From Cyclina sinensis (lineage: Eukaryota > Mollusca > Bivalvia > Venerida > Veneridae), in contig JAAONU010000018.1 in NCBI GenBank assembly GCA_012932295.1, positions 4,830,206-4,894,205 on the forward strand: a stretch of DNA of 64,000 nucleotides, in the 5' to 3' direction. The translations under genes were made by a program, and so were the position numbers. A model generated the notes under the pieces. That model saw only the letters and a list, made by a program, of their open reading frames with translations, was not told the origin of the DNA and ran no database searches. This document shows positions 35,663 to 48,339 of the stretch, one piece after another. Position 1 is the stretch's first letter; each line of letters starts with the position of its first letter.

Positions 35663-36929
35663 TAAAGATATCTTAGATAGTATCTTAGTGTCAAAGATAA
35701 ACGTATTCACTCGCATAAGCACAATATATATCATAACGACGCACAATTTTACATACTTAACTGATGATACGATTACGATTCTCCCTCTAAATCACTCCTG
35801 TTATATCACGTTACCTTTATTTGTATGAGCTATTATCAGAAAATGATAATAATTTATATTTGATAACGACACTTCAGGCTATATTGCTACCGCCCTTGAA
35901 TTGTTAGCTTGTGAGAAAACCTGTACGCTTATATTGACTAAATATATTAAAGACGGAAAATAATGTCAAAGGTAAGTCTCTGTTACATATTTCATAAAAT
36001 GGTCGAGGCGTGGGTGACATATCAACGTTAAGCTCTTACTTTTCCTTTTCTTTTACCTGCGTGTCTCATTCAGCAACGTTCTGTCACATGCTAGACAAAA
36101 GAAAAGAACTTAAAGATATACTATACCCATCTTTGCATAACATACTTTTATTGCAGAAATTAACTGAAATTAGGAAATTCTTACTGAATATGTCTAATTA
36201 GGCTATTAGAATACACACACACTATGTATGGGAAGCTGCATTCCCTATTACAGGTCATGTTATGTTTTTTTAATGAACAATGTATTTATACTGTGTTTAC
36301 CTATAGTGTGTAGAGTTTTTAACGGCAATATATCTACTCTGTATGTTCTCAAACCTGTTTATTTTATATTTACATTGAAACGGTTTAGTAGTAATTTGTA
36401 TTTGAAAGTTGAGCATAATATATCTTTAACAGAAACGTCGTTTAATAATTAAAGATCAGAATTTTGATCTAGGCAAGTCGTTTTTTGACTCGCTAGGGTC
36501 ATCAGAGGCCAAAACTGGTCTCTACTCAATTGTCATCTTGGATCATGGAATACTAAATGATCTTGAAGAGTGCCAATGTTCTAGATTCTTGGGGAAGTAG
36601 GGTGTCAATCCACATACATGGCTAATACCGGCCCACTTATGTAGAAAAAGGGCGTTATCATCGAAGTATGATAAGTAGGTGTGCATTTGTAGCTACTGAT
36701 TATCTAATCAGACAATCCTCTTTATCGGTCAAGACAAGTTCGGATAAGTGAGGTTCCACTGTGATATGATTACAAATTTTAGTGCTATATTTTCTTATTT
36801 TTTAATGTTTTGGTTTTCATATGTGCTACAAATATCATAAATTATACAAATAATGCAGATTTCAACAAATTTCTTTTATATTGCAAAATAACTTAAAAAA
36901 AGATAATAGGGAGTAACAATAATGTATAG
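35663..36929. other. Unit 2 sequence after the hAT element
   Basis: Counterpart of 22,008-23,229. The possible donor reads ATGTCAAAGGTAAGT near 35,963-35,977, so the preceding codons differ from unit 1, which weakens the exon idea. No gene recognised. Confidence 0.45.
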
Positions 36930-37395
36930 GAACTGAGCAGTAGCCGTACAAAGCAGTAGGGAAAACGTGAAGTTGGCAGAAGTTGGCTCGCAGAACGAGC
37001 AGTAGCAGTAGAGAAAAAAACGTGGTAGACAGTAGCAGAAGGAAAGCGTGAAGTTGGCAGTAGCAGTAAGAGCAGGAACAGTAGAAAAAATCGAAGTTGG
37101 CAATAGCAGAAGGAGCAGAAGCAGTAGGAAAAGCGTGATGTTGTCAGTAGCAGTATGAGCAGTAGCAGTAGGAAAAACGTGATGTTGGCAGTAGCAGTAG
37201 GAGCAGTAGCAGTAGGAAAAAACGTGATGTTGGCAGTAGCAGTATGAGCAGTAGAGTAGGAAAATCGTGATGTTGGCAGTAGCAGTATGAGCAGTAAAAG
37301 TAGGAAAAACGTGATGTTGGCAGTAGCAGTATGAGCAGTAACAGTAGGAAAAACATGATGTTGGCAGCAGCAGTACTCAGCAGTAGTAGTAGAAA
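36930..37395 (+). repeat. 44-bp tandem array, unit 2
   Basis: Same unit as at 23,230-23,745, with GATGTTGGCAG starts about 44-45 bases apart between 37,136 and 37,360. It has fewer full units and several one-base indels. A leucine/serine/tyrosine-rich open frame on the minus strand is a by-product of the repeat. Confidence 0.93.
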
Positions 37396-37944
37396 ATAGA
37401 AATTCGGTAGAACCGATGGGTGCTCCCCATAATAGCTCTATTTCAAAATGGGTGTATTCTTTTCAGTATTTTTTCTAAGTATAGATTGGAGTAGAAAAAG
37501 TGCTATAAAATATAACTTAAGCTATCATTGAATGTGATAAATAAACCAGCAATACCACTTTGTCAGAGGCAAAAGTGGAAGATTTATAAAAAAGACATAA
37601 ATGAGCAAGGTAGAGTTACAGGTTAGTGAATCAATCTTCCTTACAAAATTTTCTACCTAACTTTTCTAATAAAATGACTGAGCTCGACACATCTTTGTCA
37701 AGTAGGCATCACTTGTGCCAAATAATTTCAAAATCACTTGATTAAGTTACAGATTTGACACAAAATATGACGATTTCTAAGACTGACTTTAACTTGTGAG
37801 TTATGCAGCACGGAGTTGTATGCGATACATGGTAGTATTTTAATACGGGGGAGGGGGAATGATACATTTTGGTAGGATTTGCCCTTTTAAATACTGCAGA
37901 TGCGTGAAAGGAGAGATAAACGTGACAACTTGTCTAACCTCGAC
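37396..37944. other. Anonymous unit 2 sequence
   Basis: Counterpart of 23,746-24,297. No gene recognised. Confidence 0.5.
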
Positions 37945-38095
37945 AGGCTTGTGCCAGTAGTACTGGTACTGCAGTACTACTTAAGTACTTTTGGCAAGTA
38001 CTGCTACTGATACTGCATTACTCAGTCAAAATTTAGCGACTACTGGTACTGGTAATGCTTACTGTCATAAAAAGTGGTACTGGTACTGCAATACT
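37945..38095. repeat. GTACTG-rich block, unit 2
   Basis: Shorter copy of 24,298-24,460, with GTACTGGTACTGCAGTAC-type runs at both ends. Confidence 0.78.
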
Positions 38096-39739
38096 AATGC
38101 CATTTCTTACCATTTTAGGCACAGTTACACAATGTTAATTTTAAAACTGAGCTTATTAAAAGTGGTACATATACCCTAGGGTGTTTCCATCACTATCATT
38201 TGCTATCATAATTAGTTTTAATGTTGTGCCTGTAAGCAAAATTACTATAACTGTAAATTTTAAAAGGAATTAAGGGATGAATATTTAAATCTGATAATTG
38301 ACATAAAATTATGTTGTTAAATGCAAGCACACAAAAACATGCTGTGGTGGTGAGCTGTATTAACAACTATGAACCTTTTACTATAGCATGACCTGACATC
38401 ATTTCTTATGAAGGAACAGAAGTAGTTGGTTATAATAGAAGGACTACTTGATTTGAAATATTAAAAATGAATTGGAATATGTTTTACAAACTCCCTGAAA
38501 ATACAGAAGGTCTCTTCAAAGCTCAGTGCCTACACTGTCCAGCACTGATATCCGGGTCTCTGAAAGTGTCGTCAAATTTTATAAAGGATCTAAAAGAAAA
38601 AAATATGTCTTTAGTAACTCTTTAATCTGTCTGCTGCTATGATTTTTATTTTCTCTTTTAATGACGCAAACGTTTCACAAACTTATGAGCACTCTTTATA
38701 AAGTGGTTAACATCCAGATGATATAGTTGTTTAGACGTTTAATTGCTGTATAAAGATGTTAACGTAAACGTGTAGTTGAAATGTTTACAAAATTGTCAGA
38801 AAACAGCCGTCTATTTATAATTTTGGAATAACATGACTCTTTAAGCCAATGAAAAATGGTTTCAAAATTTTTCGATTTCGGGGATATTGGTGCACTTTCA
38901 TTGGTTGTTTAAAAGTTCATTGTAAAGGTCAATATCATAAATCTACTCTTATTAAAGCAGCGGTGTGGAGTAACAGTAGCGTATTCCCTTAGCTGCTGTG
39001 GGAGCGAAACATTTAATAGAATGAGGAAGGTAAAGGTATAGATGCAGCTGAGGTGTAAGATTAAAAAAAAACAAAATAAAAACAGAGAGGTTTATTGAAA
39101 AGAGAATGGTGTCACAAATTTTTGAGAGAAGAAACTATAAGGACATAAGAAAGAAAATGAAAATGTGTGCAGAAAAACAGATAACTCAAAACGAAGTTAA
39201 AGGAAAAGAATACACTCTAGGTTGATAGGAGAAGTAGTCCGGACTTACTGATAGGTCATGTGAAAGAGGCGAAGACAAATAGCATGAACGAGATAGTAAT
39301 AGTTAAGGTTATGAGACAGGATGCCAAGCGCTAGATAAATTTTCTGGAACCAACTCGTCCTGTAGAATAAGGACGCGTAGCTTAAAATTTTCACTGGTCT
39401 TGCTGCAATATGAACTTGTCCTGTAGTTCAATGCAATAAATTGGTAACTATTTATGAATCAGCAACTCTCATGCTATATTGTGATTTTGTATCTATTTTC
39501 TTTTACTTTTAGTAAATATGCAATTAAATGAAGACACTGCATACACTGGTTACTTTTTTACTCTTGTGTCTTTTGTAAAAGCTTGTGTTATATTGCTCTT
39601 CCCTCATAAATGACTTATGTCTTAGTCTGATTCGGTTTCGTTATCGGATGTCTATTGCCGTGGTTGAGCCGTAGCCGTTTATCATAGTCTGACACATCTC
39701 AAGCATACTTTTTCTTGGCTATCTTAACACATACAAATT
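38096..39739. other. Unit 2 end and unit 3 start
   Basis: 38,096-38,662 closes unit 2. At about 38,700 unit 3 jumps from the sequence matching 25,050 to that matching 25,680, a roughly 650-bp deletion. No gene recognised. Confidence 0.5.
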
Positions 39740-41565
39740 AAGATACAACCATTTATCTTTAACTGCTTCATTTTCTTCATTAGAGATAAGTCACGAGCAA
39801 TATATTTCAAAGTGCTGCTCAAGTTCTTCTCTTCATACTGCCTTAATCCAGTCGTATTTTCATCTTTGTCTGGCCACCTTCTAAAATCTTATATGGTAGA
39901 GAGTAAGTGTGGTTCCCCGTCAATATGCTTGATGAACCCTTCCTCCTGAAAAAAAGATAAATCTGACAGAAGATCTTCAAGTCTATCATAAAATGAAGAA
40001 CTGTTAGAAATCTCTCTGTTGTCAAAGCTTTAAAAACCCTTTGGTTTCATAGTATTTCCATCTTTACCCTGGGCTATTTCCTGTAATTGAATGTTCGTTA
40101 CCTCATAATTGTCTAATAGGGATATTAGGGCTCGGTTTTGACTAGCCGTCTAATCTGTTGTATCCAACCATAATTTAAGTTCTTTGTCTTAGCTAATAGT
40201 ACTGTCATATAACTCCCGTCTTCTTATTAGTGATTAGTAGTACGTTTTAAATATGTCTTTCAGCACACCTTCAAATTCATCCAAATAATTTCAACCTTCT
40301 TTATATCACAAACAGCCAGCTCAAGCTTGTGACCAACAAAATGTATTTATTTATTTATTTACGTCTCACCATACATGTAACAAATTTATATACAATCAGA
40401 TCTCAATTACAACATGTAAGCCATTCTATAAGAATTATGAGAGACAAATAAAATATACAATCATGTACAAAAATTAAAAACTTTAAAAGAGGAAAACATT
40501 TGTAGGTTATCAGTCAAACATTAGTGTTTGCGTTCTTTACTCTGTCCTAATTAAAAAAAAAACAAACAGTCGAAGTGTAAGATTAAAAGAAGGGAACCAT
40601 ATGATGAACACAGGTATACCTAAATTTTAAAGATTATGTTACAGATAGATTAAAATTCTCCTAGGCTAAATGAGAGTTAAAATGACATCAAACATTGTGA
40701 AGAGTATTTCTGGGTATTTCAAAGGTATTTCAACCTTAATGTATTACAGTAATATAACTTTTACAGTTCTTTTTGCATTCAAGATGTTCATTGATATTGT
40801 CAATCAGGAGTTTTACAGCACCTCTCTTGTTACCAAGATTGACAGCTGCTCAATCTGTATTGATCCCAACAAGTGCTTCACTTTAAACCTCAGTAACTAC
40901 ATCAACAGTTTGCAAACCTTGTAGAAGTCCGTCTTTTACACCTTCTGCATGACCATGCTCAAGCTGCACCACATCCGCCATATTAGTTTTAAAATTTCAA
41001 TCTTTGTCAACGAATCTCACATACTCCAGTTACTGTTTTTGAATATCTTCATCAGTAGAGCCATCAGAAAGAATACTGAAAGATCTAGCAGACTTCAATA
41101 ACTTCATCCTTTAAAATTTCTGAATAACTGATGCAAAAGTGTCTACAGGCTTAGTCAGTTTTAGAAGTGTCACATATTTTCATTTTTACTTTGTTGTTTT
41201 AGCAGATCTGGAAATTTGTAAAAAAGCTTCATTTTCTATAGTTATGTAATATGCTGTATTGAATAATGTCTCGAATACTTCAGAGCTCTTTTCAACAGAT
41301 TTTACAATACTTTTGGCCAGAGATTTCCCCCCAGAATGTTTAAGAGCCGACTTCCGATTCATGCATATAATACTTTAATCATGATACCTTAATGTCTCTT
41401 TCCAATACTTTCCAGAAATACCCTTCACAATGTTTGATCCTTTGTCGCACAGTGAAGGAAACTCTTTGCACACATTGGAAAAAATATCTGCATTCTCAAA
41501 CTCAACAAGGGTATTGCTGCACCCATTAATCTTGTGTGGGACGTTTCCTTTTTGTCTTGTCATAC
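39740..41565 (-). pseudogene. hAT-like BED-finger transposase relic, unit 3
   Basis: Homologous to 13,400-14,787 and 26,660-28,255. The N-terminal zinc-finger region on the minus strand (41,375-41,563) retains VEFENADIFSNVCKEFPSLC, so only one of the C-x2-C cysteines of the BED finger remains. SNIVKGISGKY follows. The catalytic region is fragmented. The insertion shared with unit 2 (about 40,345-40,720) includes the end of an antisense LINE at 40,345-40,490. Confidence 0.7.
40345..40490 (-). mobile_element. LINE 3' terminus, antisense
   Basis: Read on the minus strand, the segment ends ...ACATGTATGGTGAGACG followed by (TAAA)n. This layout is typical of the 3' end of truncated LINEs in invertebrates. 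Only about 145 bp is recognisable, and no coding region is included. Part of the insertion, but not the TAAA tail, is also seen in unit 2. Confidence 0.55.
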
Positions 41566-43469
41566 CTACAAAAACAAGACCATTTTTATTACTTAACTAC
41601 TTCAATTAAACATTTGGAGATACCCCAAACCCCAACAAAGTTTATGCTATTTTTATTTACCCCTACCTAGTCCCAAGACAAAACAGTCAATTTCCTTTTA
41701 AGCACTTTAACTAAAAATGGCGATACCCCTCCCTTGACTAGGTAATTTTATTGCACCCCTTCCACTCTCAAGACCATGTAATAGACTGGACAAGACAATG
41801 CAGAATGGACAGAAACGAAGAAGACCAGTTCAGCTCGTCCGGAGTCAATGTTTTCTTGTATTTACTAGCGGACAATGGATTTGTCGAGCTTTGATGCCGG
41901 TACAGAAACAGGAAAATATAGCCCAAAAGAGTAGACTCAGCGTGCAACAGATGTTGACTGGAAGAGCGGAACTAGATTGATGTCTTCTGGTGTACCTAAC
42001 ATGGTGATTTTGGCCACATCACATCATTATAGTAGGCACCAAATAGTCTTTTAAATTGTTGCATTCTTTTTATTTTCATTAAATTGATCGAAGCTTAATT
42101 TGAGTTAATAGAAGCGAACACAATGGCATCATAAGAGCTAGCTGGAGGACAATAAGTAGAAATATCATAATGTAACTCTACTACGTGCATTTGTTAAACT
42201 CTTTTTACTGTAAAGACTTTGAGATGTGCGTTTTTTATTGATATAAAATGGATCGAGTCACTTTTATCCCATAAAACCATTCATGGCACTGGACAAAAGT
42301 ATTACATGAAGCAAGCTGAAGTCAGTGTTCTTACAGTTACATGGATCAAATTTATCTACATACTGTTTCGCGGATTTCACAGGGAACACAACTATGGCAG
42401 TGTTCTTTGGCATGAATGTATCGAATGTATGTATATGTTCATAGGTTTGACATAAAATGGCGTCTTAACTTTGTTTGCTGATGTCACCTTTAAGTTACTA
42501 GTAGTGTTCATAGGTAACACAAATATATTTATGAGCTCACAGGTTTCAATTTAAACTTTGTTTTGTCTTATTTTTTTGTATCATTCAGAAAAGACTAGAT
42601 ACTTAACACACGTCTAAAATAGAAATATTGAATTAAAATGTATCTCTGAACTATTTTCCGCTACTTTCAGATCTTTTCAAAACAATCTTTGATATTTGTT
42701 TTTCATAAATTGAGTATTTTTGGTTGCCAATTACATTTTTGTGATATGAATACCAATTTATGGTCTTCATTCATTTGCTTATCAATTTTACATGACCTAT
42801 AAATACAAAAAAAGGTTATTTTCATTCTAGCGTTTTTAAATACCTTTAACAGAATTACAAAAAATGTAAGTGGAGCAATCTACTCCTGACAAATTTAGAT
42901 TTTGATTAACGCTGCGAATAGGAACAAAGTAATATTGTACTTGAACTTTAACTGAAAATTTTTTACTTGTCTTGAGCTTTTTGTTTTAACATAAATACAT
43001 TTGTTACATATTTTTTTCTAGCGTTGTGTTTACAACAATATCATGTGTCAAGAAACGATGTTTGTTGAAAACTGCGCTTTTTGATATTGAAATCAATGCT
43101 TTTCATGTCTGATAATACAACACGAAATTGAGTCCAGAGTGAAGGAACCATAACTTATTTCATAACGTTCATACGTTATTTCATTCTTTTAATTCCTTTT
43201 AATTTTTTCTTCGTATTTACTTGTCTTGAGGCTTAGTAGACAAAACAATTAATGAGAAGATTATGAGTTGCAGCATAACAGAATTTGCCAGTTGCTAACT
43301 GTGAGAAAGTACATTATCACAATTGTACAGAAAAATAATGCACTTGAGGAAAGTAATTAAGAAAAGTCAAAATAAGTGCAAACAACTGATCATTAAGGCG
43401 TATCATGCGCTTGGATAGTGTTAGGGTAGAATTATGGAGAGTAATTGGGTAGTTGGCAAAATTAAATTC
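41566..43469. other. Unit body, unit 3
   Basis: Counterpart of 14,788-16,690. Short plus frames at 41,798-41,980 and 42,219-42,455 are not conserved in reading frame across the units, so they are not called as genes. Confidence 0.5.
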
Positions 43470-44425
43470 AAAATGCCCCAATTTACGAGATTCTAGAAAC
43501 GTTTACTGCGGAAAAATAGTTGATATGCCCAGGTGCATTTCACACTTTGTTGTCTGTGTCTGGACCCGAACTTTGGGAAATAAGAACCTCTTGTGGTGTC
43601 TGAGTTCTAGAATGATAGAATTTTCAGCATGGTGAGCGAAACGAGGATCGAGCTGGCCAGTCCATTCTGACAAGAAAAGTTGCAGGGGTCTGTCTGGTAT
43701 TGTTTACCCTGTTTGCGGGTGGCATCGTTCGTTAAAATAATATCATTCCTTCGGTTCAGACAAAACGAACGTGATTGTCCCGAATCTCATTGCTTTGCTG
43801 TTCAGCAGTCACAATGGCATTGTCAGTATGCAATGTGCATCTCAGTATTTCTCTCAATGTTTAACACAGTACATGCCATTACCGACCAACCCAGTAATGG
43901 TAATGCTGTGAAGCAAGATCAGATCGCATATTTCTTCTTCTCCTGTCCCTAGGTTGCCTCTAGTTAGATTCCAAACAAAGTTTTGATTCGACGTTAAATA
44001 TTCAAAAGGTTTAGTTATTCCGTGACCACCTTACTTATTCAGATGTGCCTGGAATGTTCTCGTATGTCGAAAGTATGCAAGGGCTAGCCTTCTATCATTC
44101 TATTTCATAGTGTTTGGTTAGAAATTAGTACGCCATTTGTTTCTGGGAGCTGATACATAACATTTACGATTCTGTTTAATTTCTTTCCAAATAAAACGGT
44201 CTCGAACTCAAGTGGTTAACATAGCACGACCCTACCATGTTTGTGTCCAACAATATCGTGTGTCTGGCAACGCTGCGACAATCCAAGGATGTCCCTATCA
44301 TGTTTGGAAAAGAAATGCTTTTGGCATCTAGGCTTCTGTATCTTCATAACATAGACGCGTTCTGACATCAGCTTTGGCCATTTCAGTACTTTTAACTAAT
44401 AGCGTATGGAGAATAAGGACATGTC
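43470..44425 (-). pseudogene. Tc1-like transposase relic, unit 3
   Basis: Homologous to 16,700-17,720 and 30,160-31,141. The minus strand shows the same order of Tc1 blocks, from the linker (about 44,200) to the remains of WPA-SPD near 43,650. It shares the 10-base loss near 43,520 with unit 2. Frames are closed throughout. Confidence 0.68.
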
Positions 44426-46269
44426 TCTTTCCAATGCTAGATTATGGGATAGAAAACAAAAACCAAAATATCTCGCTTAGACGCCTTTCAAAATTTGGGA
44501 ACGGACCTAGATTTTAGAGGAGACGTTTCATAATGAACTCCAACCTAGATTTAGCCTTAAGGTAGAGAAAGAAACCGTAGCATAAATATAAATTTTGAAA
44601 TAGAGAAATTAAACTTTGCAAACTTAAAAAATGCACTTTTAGATTAAGTTATCCCCTTCCACTGATATGATAGTAAAACCAGTTATAGTTATTTGACCTT
44701 CACTCCTGAATGACCTTGACCTCGATGGTCAAATTGCCCAAAATACTTAATTTTGGCCGTAACACCCATATAAATCAACAGATTCAGTTAACGTTTGCAC
44801 ACAATCCCTTGCGAGATACCTTTCAAATGATATAAATTTACCTTTACCTCTATATGACTTTGACATTGATGTTGAAATTGTAAAAAAAAAGCACCTTTCT
44901 GAAGCAACATACTGAGTTTATGTTTGTGCGCAACAAACCATTTTGCTATATATTGTTTTACCCTGATCCCTATCTGAACTTGATCATATTGTTAAAAGGA
45001 ACCTCTTCTTTTATAGGATCCAATTTATATTCATCTGACCCTGAGGTTCAAGGGCAAAGCGCCACTTCGGGGGCATGTGTTCTTTCAGTGACAGCTCTTG
45101 TTTTCTGTAAAAATTCAAACATTAAAGCCCAGTAAAAAGATCAGAGAACAATATGAGCGCAAAAAATCCTCAACGATCATATGATATGTTGGTGCATGTT
45201 ATCAGACAAAAGTCTGATAAGGTTGTATATCACGTACTCCACTGATAACGTTTTAAAATAATTATGTTACACCCAAGATTGTGCTGTGAAAGCAATAAAT
45301 GATGTAAGTATAAAATAAAATTTTATGTACGATTTAAAGCAGAAGAAGATGCATTTATATAAGAAATATAGTAAAATGCAGTAACATTTAACGTTTGTCA
45401 TTGTCAGTAATTGAAACGAAAAGCAGAAACCAGAAGCAATTACTTGTTACAACAATAATCGTTGTCCAAATAAACGAAAAACAAACACAGAGTATTTTTT
45501 AACGATAATCGTTTAATATGATGTCAGTCACATCATAAATGTTTATGTACTATAGAGACGATTGCTTAAAAGTTGTTCAGTAAAGCGTTGTAGGTTGTTT
45601 TTAAGAAATAGCCGAACATGCTGGTCATTAATGAGTCTTCAAAGTCTTCCTATTCTCCAATAGTTATATACAGTTTTTAATTGCGTATGATTTTGCTTAC
45701 TTAGTATATTAAAATGGTGATAGTTAAAAGAAACAGTTTTGTTGATGTCCGAAATGGGCTAGAATTGTCTATCTTGACAAAATCCGTAAAGCAGAAGTTT
45801 TAATTTCGTTATTTTCAGAGGTACCGGAAAAAGAATACTTTTACGGCAAGTGTCTTTTCACTGTCATCATTTTCAGCTCTTGCCTAAATCTTTAGTTTAT
45901 TCTAAAAGCTGATTTACATCTTTTTTAGATTTAAAAAAGAGATGCAGTGATCTTTTTTGTATCCTGGATGACACCAGTATTTATTTCTGCATCTGAACCA
46001 TTACTCAAGGACTTTAGTTAATTCTGTAGGTTTAATATTGCTTGACCTGTGAGCGTGCGTAGTTGCATGACTGCGTTTTATTTTAAGTTTCTTGCTGGTT
46101 ATTGCTATAGAGCTAGTAATACGTTAATGTTTCGAAGCTTAGTTTATAGAGTTGTAATCTCACTCACAACATTAAAGACCGTGTATGACCTGAAATGTAT
46201 TAAGTTGGTGTTGAGGAAAATCCAGTTTTCTGTATTCACTTCATAATGAAATAGACGGTGCAGCAAATC
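44426..46269. other. Unit 3 sequence before the LINE fragment
   Basis: 44,660-45,130 is the TGACCTTGACC-type repeat. 45,160-46,275 matches 31,800-32,930 of unit 2 and is missing in unit 1. No gene recognised. Confidence 0.5.
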
Positions 46270-47313
46270 AGTAGTTGATCACGACAAGTATTATTGGAAA
46301 ACAAGGTCTCTGACAGGCTCCCTGTGCTTTCTGGTGTCCCACAGGGATCGGTCTTAGGTCCATGTCTCTTTCTCACATACATCAATGACCTACCAGGAAT
46401 TGTCTGGAGCCGGGTGCGTCTATTTGACGACGACACCGTGGTTTATTTAACAATTAAATCACAAGCATCTGCACAAAGCTTACAAAATGATTTGCACAGA
46501 ATTCAATCCTGACAAGTGTGAAGTACTCAGAATACACAGGAAAAAGAAACCGGTCATCTTTCCCTACACCCTACATAACACTATACTGAGAACCACAGAA
46601 AATGCAAAATACTTTGGAGTTACTATTAGTAGTAACCTAAATTGGTCATCCCATATAAACAATATCACAAACAAAGCAAAAAACAGCTTAAGGTTCATCA
46701 GACGAAATGTCGAAACACAAAACAAACAACTCAAAGAAGCAGCATACAAAACAATATGTAAGACCACAGGTTGAATACTGCTCAACCATATGGCAAAATA
46801 TCTCACTCACAAAATAGAAATGGTCCATAAGTCAGATGCAAGGTACGTCATAATGATTAACACTATACAAGCAGTGTAACAAACATGATTAAGGAAATAA
46901 AGTAGTCAACTTTAGAACAAAAGCGAAACCATGCCAGCCTGGTCATGCTACACAAAATAAAAACCAAACAGGTCAATGTCGATCACAATCACCTTACAAA
47001 CACGAGTAACAGCAAATTCCTCACACCACAATCAAAGACACAACATCACATGAACTCATTCTTCCCAAGGACCATAAGACTCTGGAACGAATTACCGACC
47101 GAGATAAATGCTAACCCAACTGTGCCAGATTTATCAGTGGACTAAACAAGTTTTATAGATTTTAAGAATTCAAAATAAATGTTTAAGTAAGATCTTCACA
47201 TAAATCTTGTTTTCTTTGTTATTATCTCTTATAATTTTAATGTTCCTGACAGGCGCCTGACTAGTATAGTCAGTATTGACTTTTGGCAGTAATAAGTTGA
47301 AGTTGAAGTTGTT
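46270..47313 (+). mobile_element. LINE ORF2 3' fragment, unit 3
   Basis: The fullest of the three LINE fragments. It opens LENKVSDRLPVLSGVPQGS, then VLGPCLFLTYINDLP (RT block), then LFDDDTVVYL, where the usual F/Y-A-D-D has become F-D-D-D (about 46,420-46,435). A short deletion after LQNDLH joins to FNPDKCEVLRIH. KYFGVTISS, KSLRFIRRN-like and WNELPTE blocks follow in shifted frames. The TTGAAG tail is at about 47,298-47,313. The upstream junction TTGATCACGACAAG/TATTATTGG is probably the 5' truncation point. Confidence 0.85.
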
Positions 47314-48327
47314 TAAAAATGAACGGTTTTGATATTGCACTTGTAGCTAGAGATGATAGTTAAATGCTTTAATGGCATTAGCAAATTAAAACATCCAAGT
47401 TTGACAATGCATCTTCAAAAACAAGAAAATAAATTAAGGGATATACAGGCAAAAGTTTCAATATACTATAAATGTGCTCGAAATAAGTACAATGTTCAGT
47501 CTCAGTAACAAAGATTCTATTTAAATGAAAAACCGGGTGGTTTTCTAGCTTGACCTACGTGGGTCTAGATAGAAAATTTAGATTTCTCGCTATATTTTGC
47601 AATGAATGATTGAACGGTTGAAGTACCTGTCACGTGATCTACGTCAGAAAACAGCCAAAGAGAAATGACAAGTGGCTGTTTTTGTCACGTGTCCTATTTA
47701 AAATAACCGTTCGCGTTTAACTTTCAGTTAAAGAACGTTCAAATATTTACGTTCAAGCCCACATTTCACTTTATTCATATGGACAAACACACTGGGAATT
47801 TAAAGATCTGCATATTCAACGTGATTTGAGCAAATAATATCAGTTTTAATCTTTTGACATTCATTTGCCCGTGTATCCATTTAAGTGACTCATAAGGAAA
47901 ACGAAGAAATAAAATGAAAATCTTTGGGGCATAATTTGAACATTGGATTTATTTGGTATTTGTATCGGACCGATTGCAATTTGTCAAAGGCACAGGAATT
48001 ATTAAAGGATGGTTTTTTTTGCTTAAGATTTAATAGAGATATCAATATAATGCGTTTTACATCCCCTCTTGGAAATAAGCAAAAGTAAACATAACGCCAG
48101 GATTTGAAAAACAAAATGGTAAAGGTTTATAGTTTATTTCTTAATAAAACAATTCTTAACACTTGGCTTATGATTTCAGTCTAGATCCCACCCCGTTTCC
48201 GATCATATGACATATCATGATATATAACAGAATTAATGTAACAAATAACAGTCATCAAGATTTGGTAAAAACATGGAAATCGTTGTGACCACACATATTG
48301 ATTAAACTTACTTATGCATCATTTAAA
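47314..48327. other. Unit 3 sequence with second promoter-like block
   Basis: 47,630-47,710 repeats the CACGTG, CACGTG and TATTTAAAAT layout of 19,770-19,846; the first E-box has mutated to TACGTG. The 16-codon frame starting ATGGACAAACAC is kept near 47,780 with two amino-acid changes. The rest is anonymous. Confidence 0.4.
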
Positions 48328-48339
48328 TATGTTCTGTTA

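Larger units (their letters stand above)
25014..38662 (+). repeat. Tandem segmental duplication, unit 2
   Basis: Second head-to-tail copy (13.6 kb). It follows unit 1 in order throughout. Its left half (hAT-like relic, Tc1-like relic, pre-LINE DNA) shares insertions and deletions with unit 3, and its right half (hAT MITE, 44-bp array) shares features with unit 1. Private changes include loss of the RT part of the LINE fragment and loss of the promoter-like block (joined at about 34,015). Confidence 0.92.

Noticed and set aside
37144..37356. Leucine/serine/tyrosine-rich 70-codon frame resembling a membrane peptide
   Set aside because: It is a translation of the 44-bp minisatellite; the period does not preserve a meaningful frame between units.
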